A stretch of 64,000 nt of DNA, from contig JABSOI010000010.1 in assembly GCA_013216015.1 (NCBI GenBank), positions 124,001 to 188,000 on the forward strand. Direction: 5' to 3'. The notes beneath the pieces were generated by a model. It did not search any database and had not been told where the DNA came from. It saw nothing but the letters and a program-made list of their open reading frames with translations. Source of the stretch: Alteromonadaceae bacterium (GTDB taxonomy: Bacteria; Pseudomonadota; Gammaproteobacteria; Enterobacterales; Alteromonadaceae). Positions 63,672 through 64,000 of the stretch are shown here, in pieces. Each line of letters begins with the position of its first letter. Positions within the stretch are counted from its first letter, which is position 1. Position numbers and translations under genes: made by a program.

Positions 63672-64000
63672 TTATTGGGAATAAATATTTTCAATTTGTG
63701 TTTTAATAACCATTCCTGAGTTAAGTTGAACACTAACATCTTTTCCGGTAACTTCCGTAATTGTGGCATCCATTGGCGAGTTCCCCAATTGCACTTTTAC
63801 TTTATTACCCGCTTTAATTAAAGCAGTTTCTACAGGTTTAAGTTTAGCCTGAACTTTAACTTCTGCACGTTTTGTTGACTTAACTGCTTTAAATTTAACT
63901 TTTTTCTTAGCGTCAGTAACTTGTTTCGCTTCAGGTTTATTACCCTTATTCGGCTTTTGAGGCACATTGTCTTTTGGTTTTTTGTTACCAAATTTTTCCT
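63672..64000 (-). CDS. proQ: RNA chaperone ProQ, C-terminal part (cut by window edge)
   Basis: The frame stays open to the right edge, so the 5' part is outside the window. Visible: a Lys-rich linker (KPKDNVPQKPNKGNKPEAKQ, then KKKVKFKAVKSTKR) and the C-terminal Tudor-like domain KVKVQLGNSPMDATITEV and VSVQLNSGM, which matches ProQ's end. ProQ binds structured mRNAs and sRNAs. The N-terminal FinO domain is not in view. The ATG at 63965 seen in a shorter reading is in fact a GTG inside the gene, not its start. Confidence 0.9.
   Translation of the reverse strand, partial: EKFGNKKPKDNVPQKPNKGNKPEAKQVTDAKKKVKFKAVKSTKRAEVKVQAKLKPVETALIKAGNKVKVQLGNSPMDATITEVTGKDVSVQLNSGMVIKTQIENIYSQ

Overview
The window looks like chromosome from an AT-rich marine gammaproteobacterium of the Alteromonadales, most likely Colwelliaceae (Colwellia or Thalassotalea type). 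The evidence is the gene set (miaE, truC, rsuA, pyrD, a ~1,600-residue NAD-glutamate dehydrogenase, pepN, an NhaC antiporter, proQ-prc, a DUF1302/DUF1329/YCF48/RND operon, and a thrombospondin-type-3 protein with a GlyGly-CTERM-like tail) plus many short dispersed repeats. I saw no rRNA, tRNA, CRISPR array or intact transposase.

Layout. Positions 1-7.7 kb: an M23 peptidase-like gene (open at the left edge), a glycosyltransferase-like protein, miaE, the 19-unit calcium-binding repeat protein and a small outer-membrane protein. 7.9-17.0 kb: a 150-bp structured repeat, an MTHFR-like protein, recQ, a MscS channel, rsuA, two small proteins and a double-CHASE3 chemoreceptor. 17-24 kb, the accessory region: a frameshifted porin, a second copy of the structured repeat, then a compact gene cluster between 16-bp direct repeats, then a serine beta-lactamase-family protein. 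24-32 kb: LysR and small membrane proteins, a broken metallo-beta-lactamase-fold gene, an orphan ExbD, ilvE, OsmC, a broken antitoxin gene and an FGGY kinase. 32-40 kb: a MacAB-like efflux operon followed by a sigma-54 activator and histidine kinase, with a sigma-54 promoter and paired dyads upstream. 40-64 kb: mostly housekeeping genes on the minus strand (truC, pyrD, NAD-GDH, the RND/YCF48/DUF1329/DUF1302 operon, DUF2835, pepN, nhaC, prc, and proQ cut by the right edge).

The most interesting part is 18.26-22.73 kb. It runs in one direction: a 10-codon ORF with a good ribosome binding site, a terminator-like hairpin, a HemN-like radical SAM enzyme, a small gene (~83 codons) broken by two homopolymer indels, a DRE-TIM aldolase, a class I/II aminotransferase (ATGA overlap), and a decayed AlkD-like DNA glycosylase fragment whose start codon overlaps the aminotransferase. 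Direct repeats of 16 bp bracket it. A HemN-like enzyme beside an AlkD-like glycosylase recalls clusters for DNA-alkylating natural products, in which the glycosylase gives self-resistance. Whether this module makes such a compound is inference, and two of its genes are broken in this copy.

A second structural find is the pair of 150-bp elements (7887-8036 and 18085-18234). They differ in sequence but keep the same helices through compensating changes. At least five other short repeat families are scattered through intergenic regions, one of them inserted into the end of the antitoxin pseudogene.
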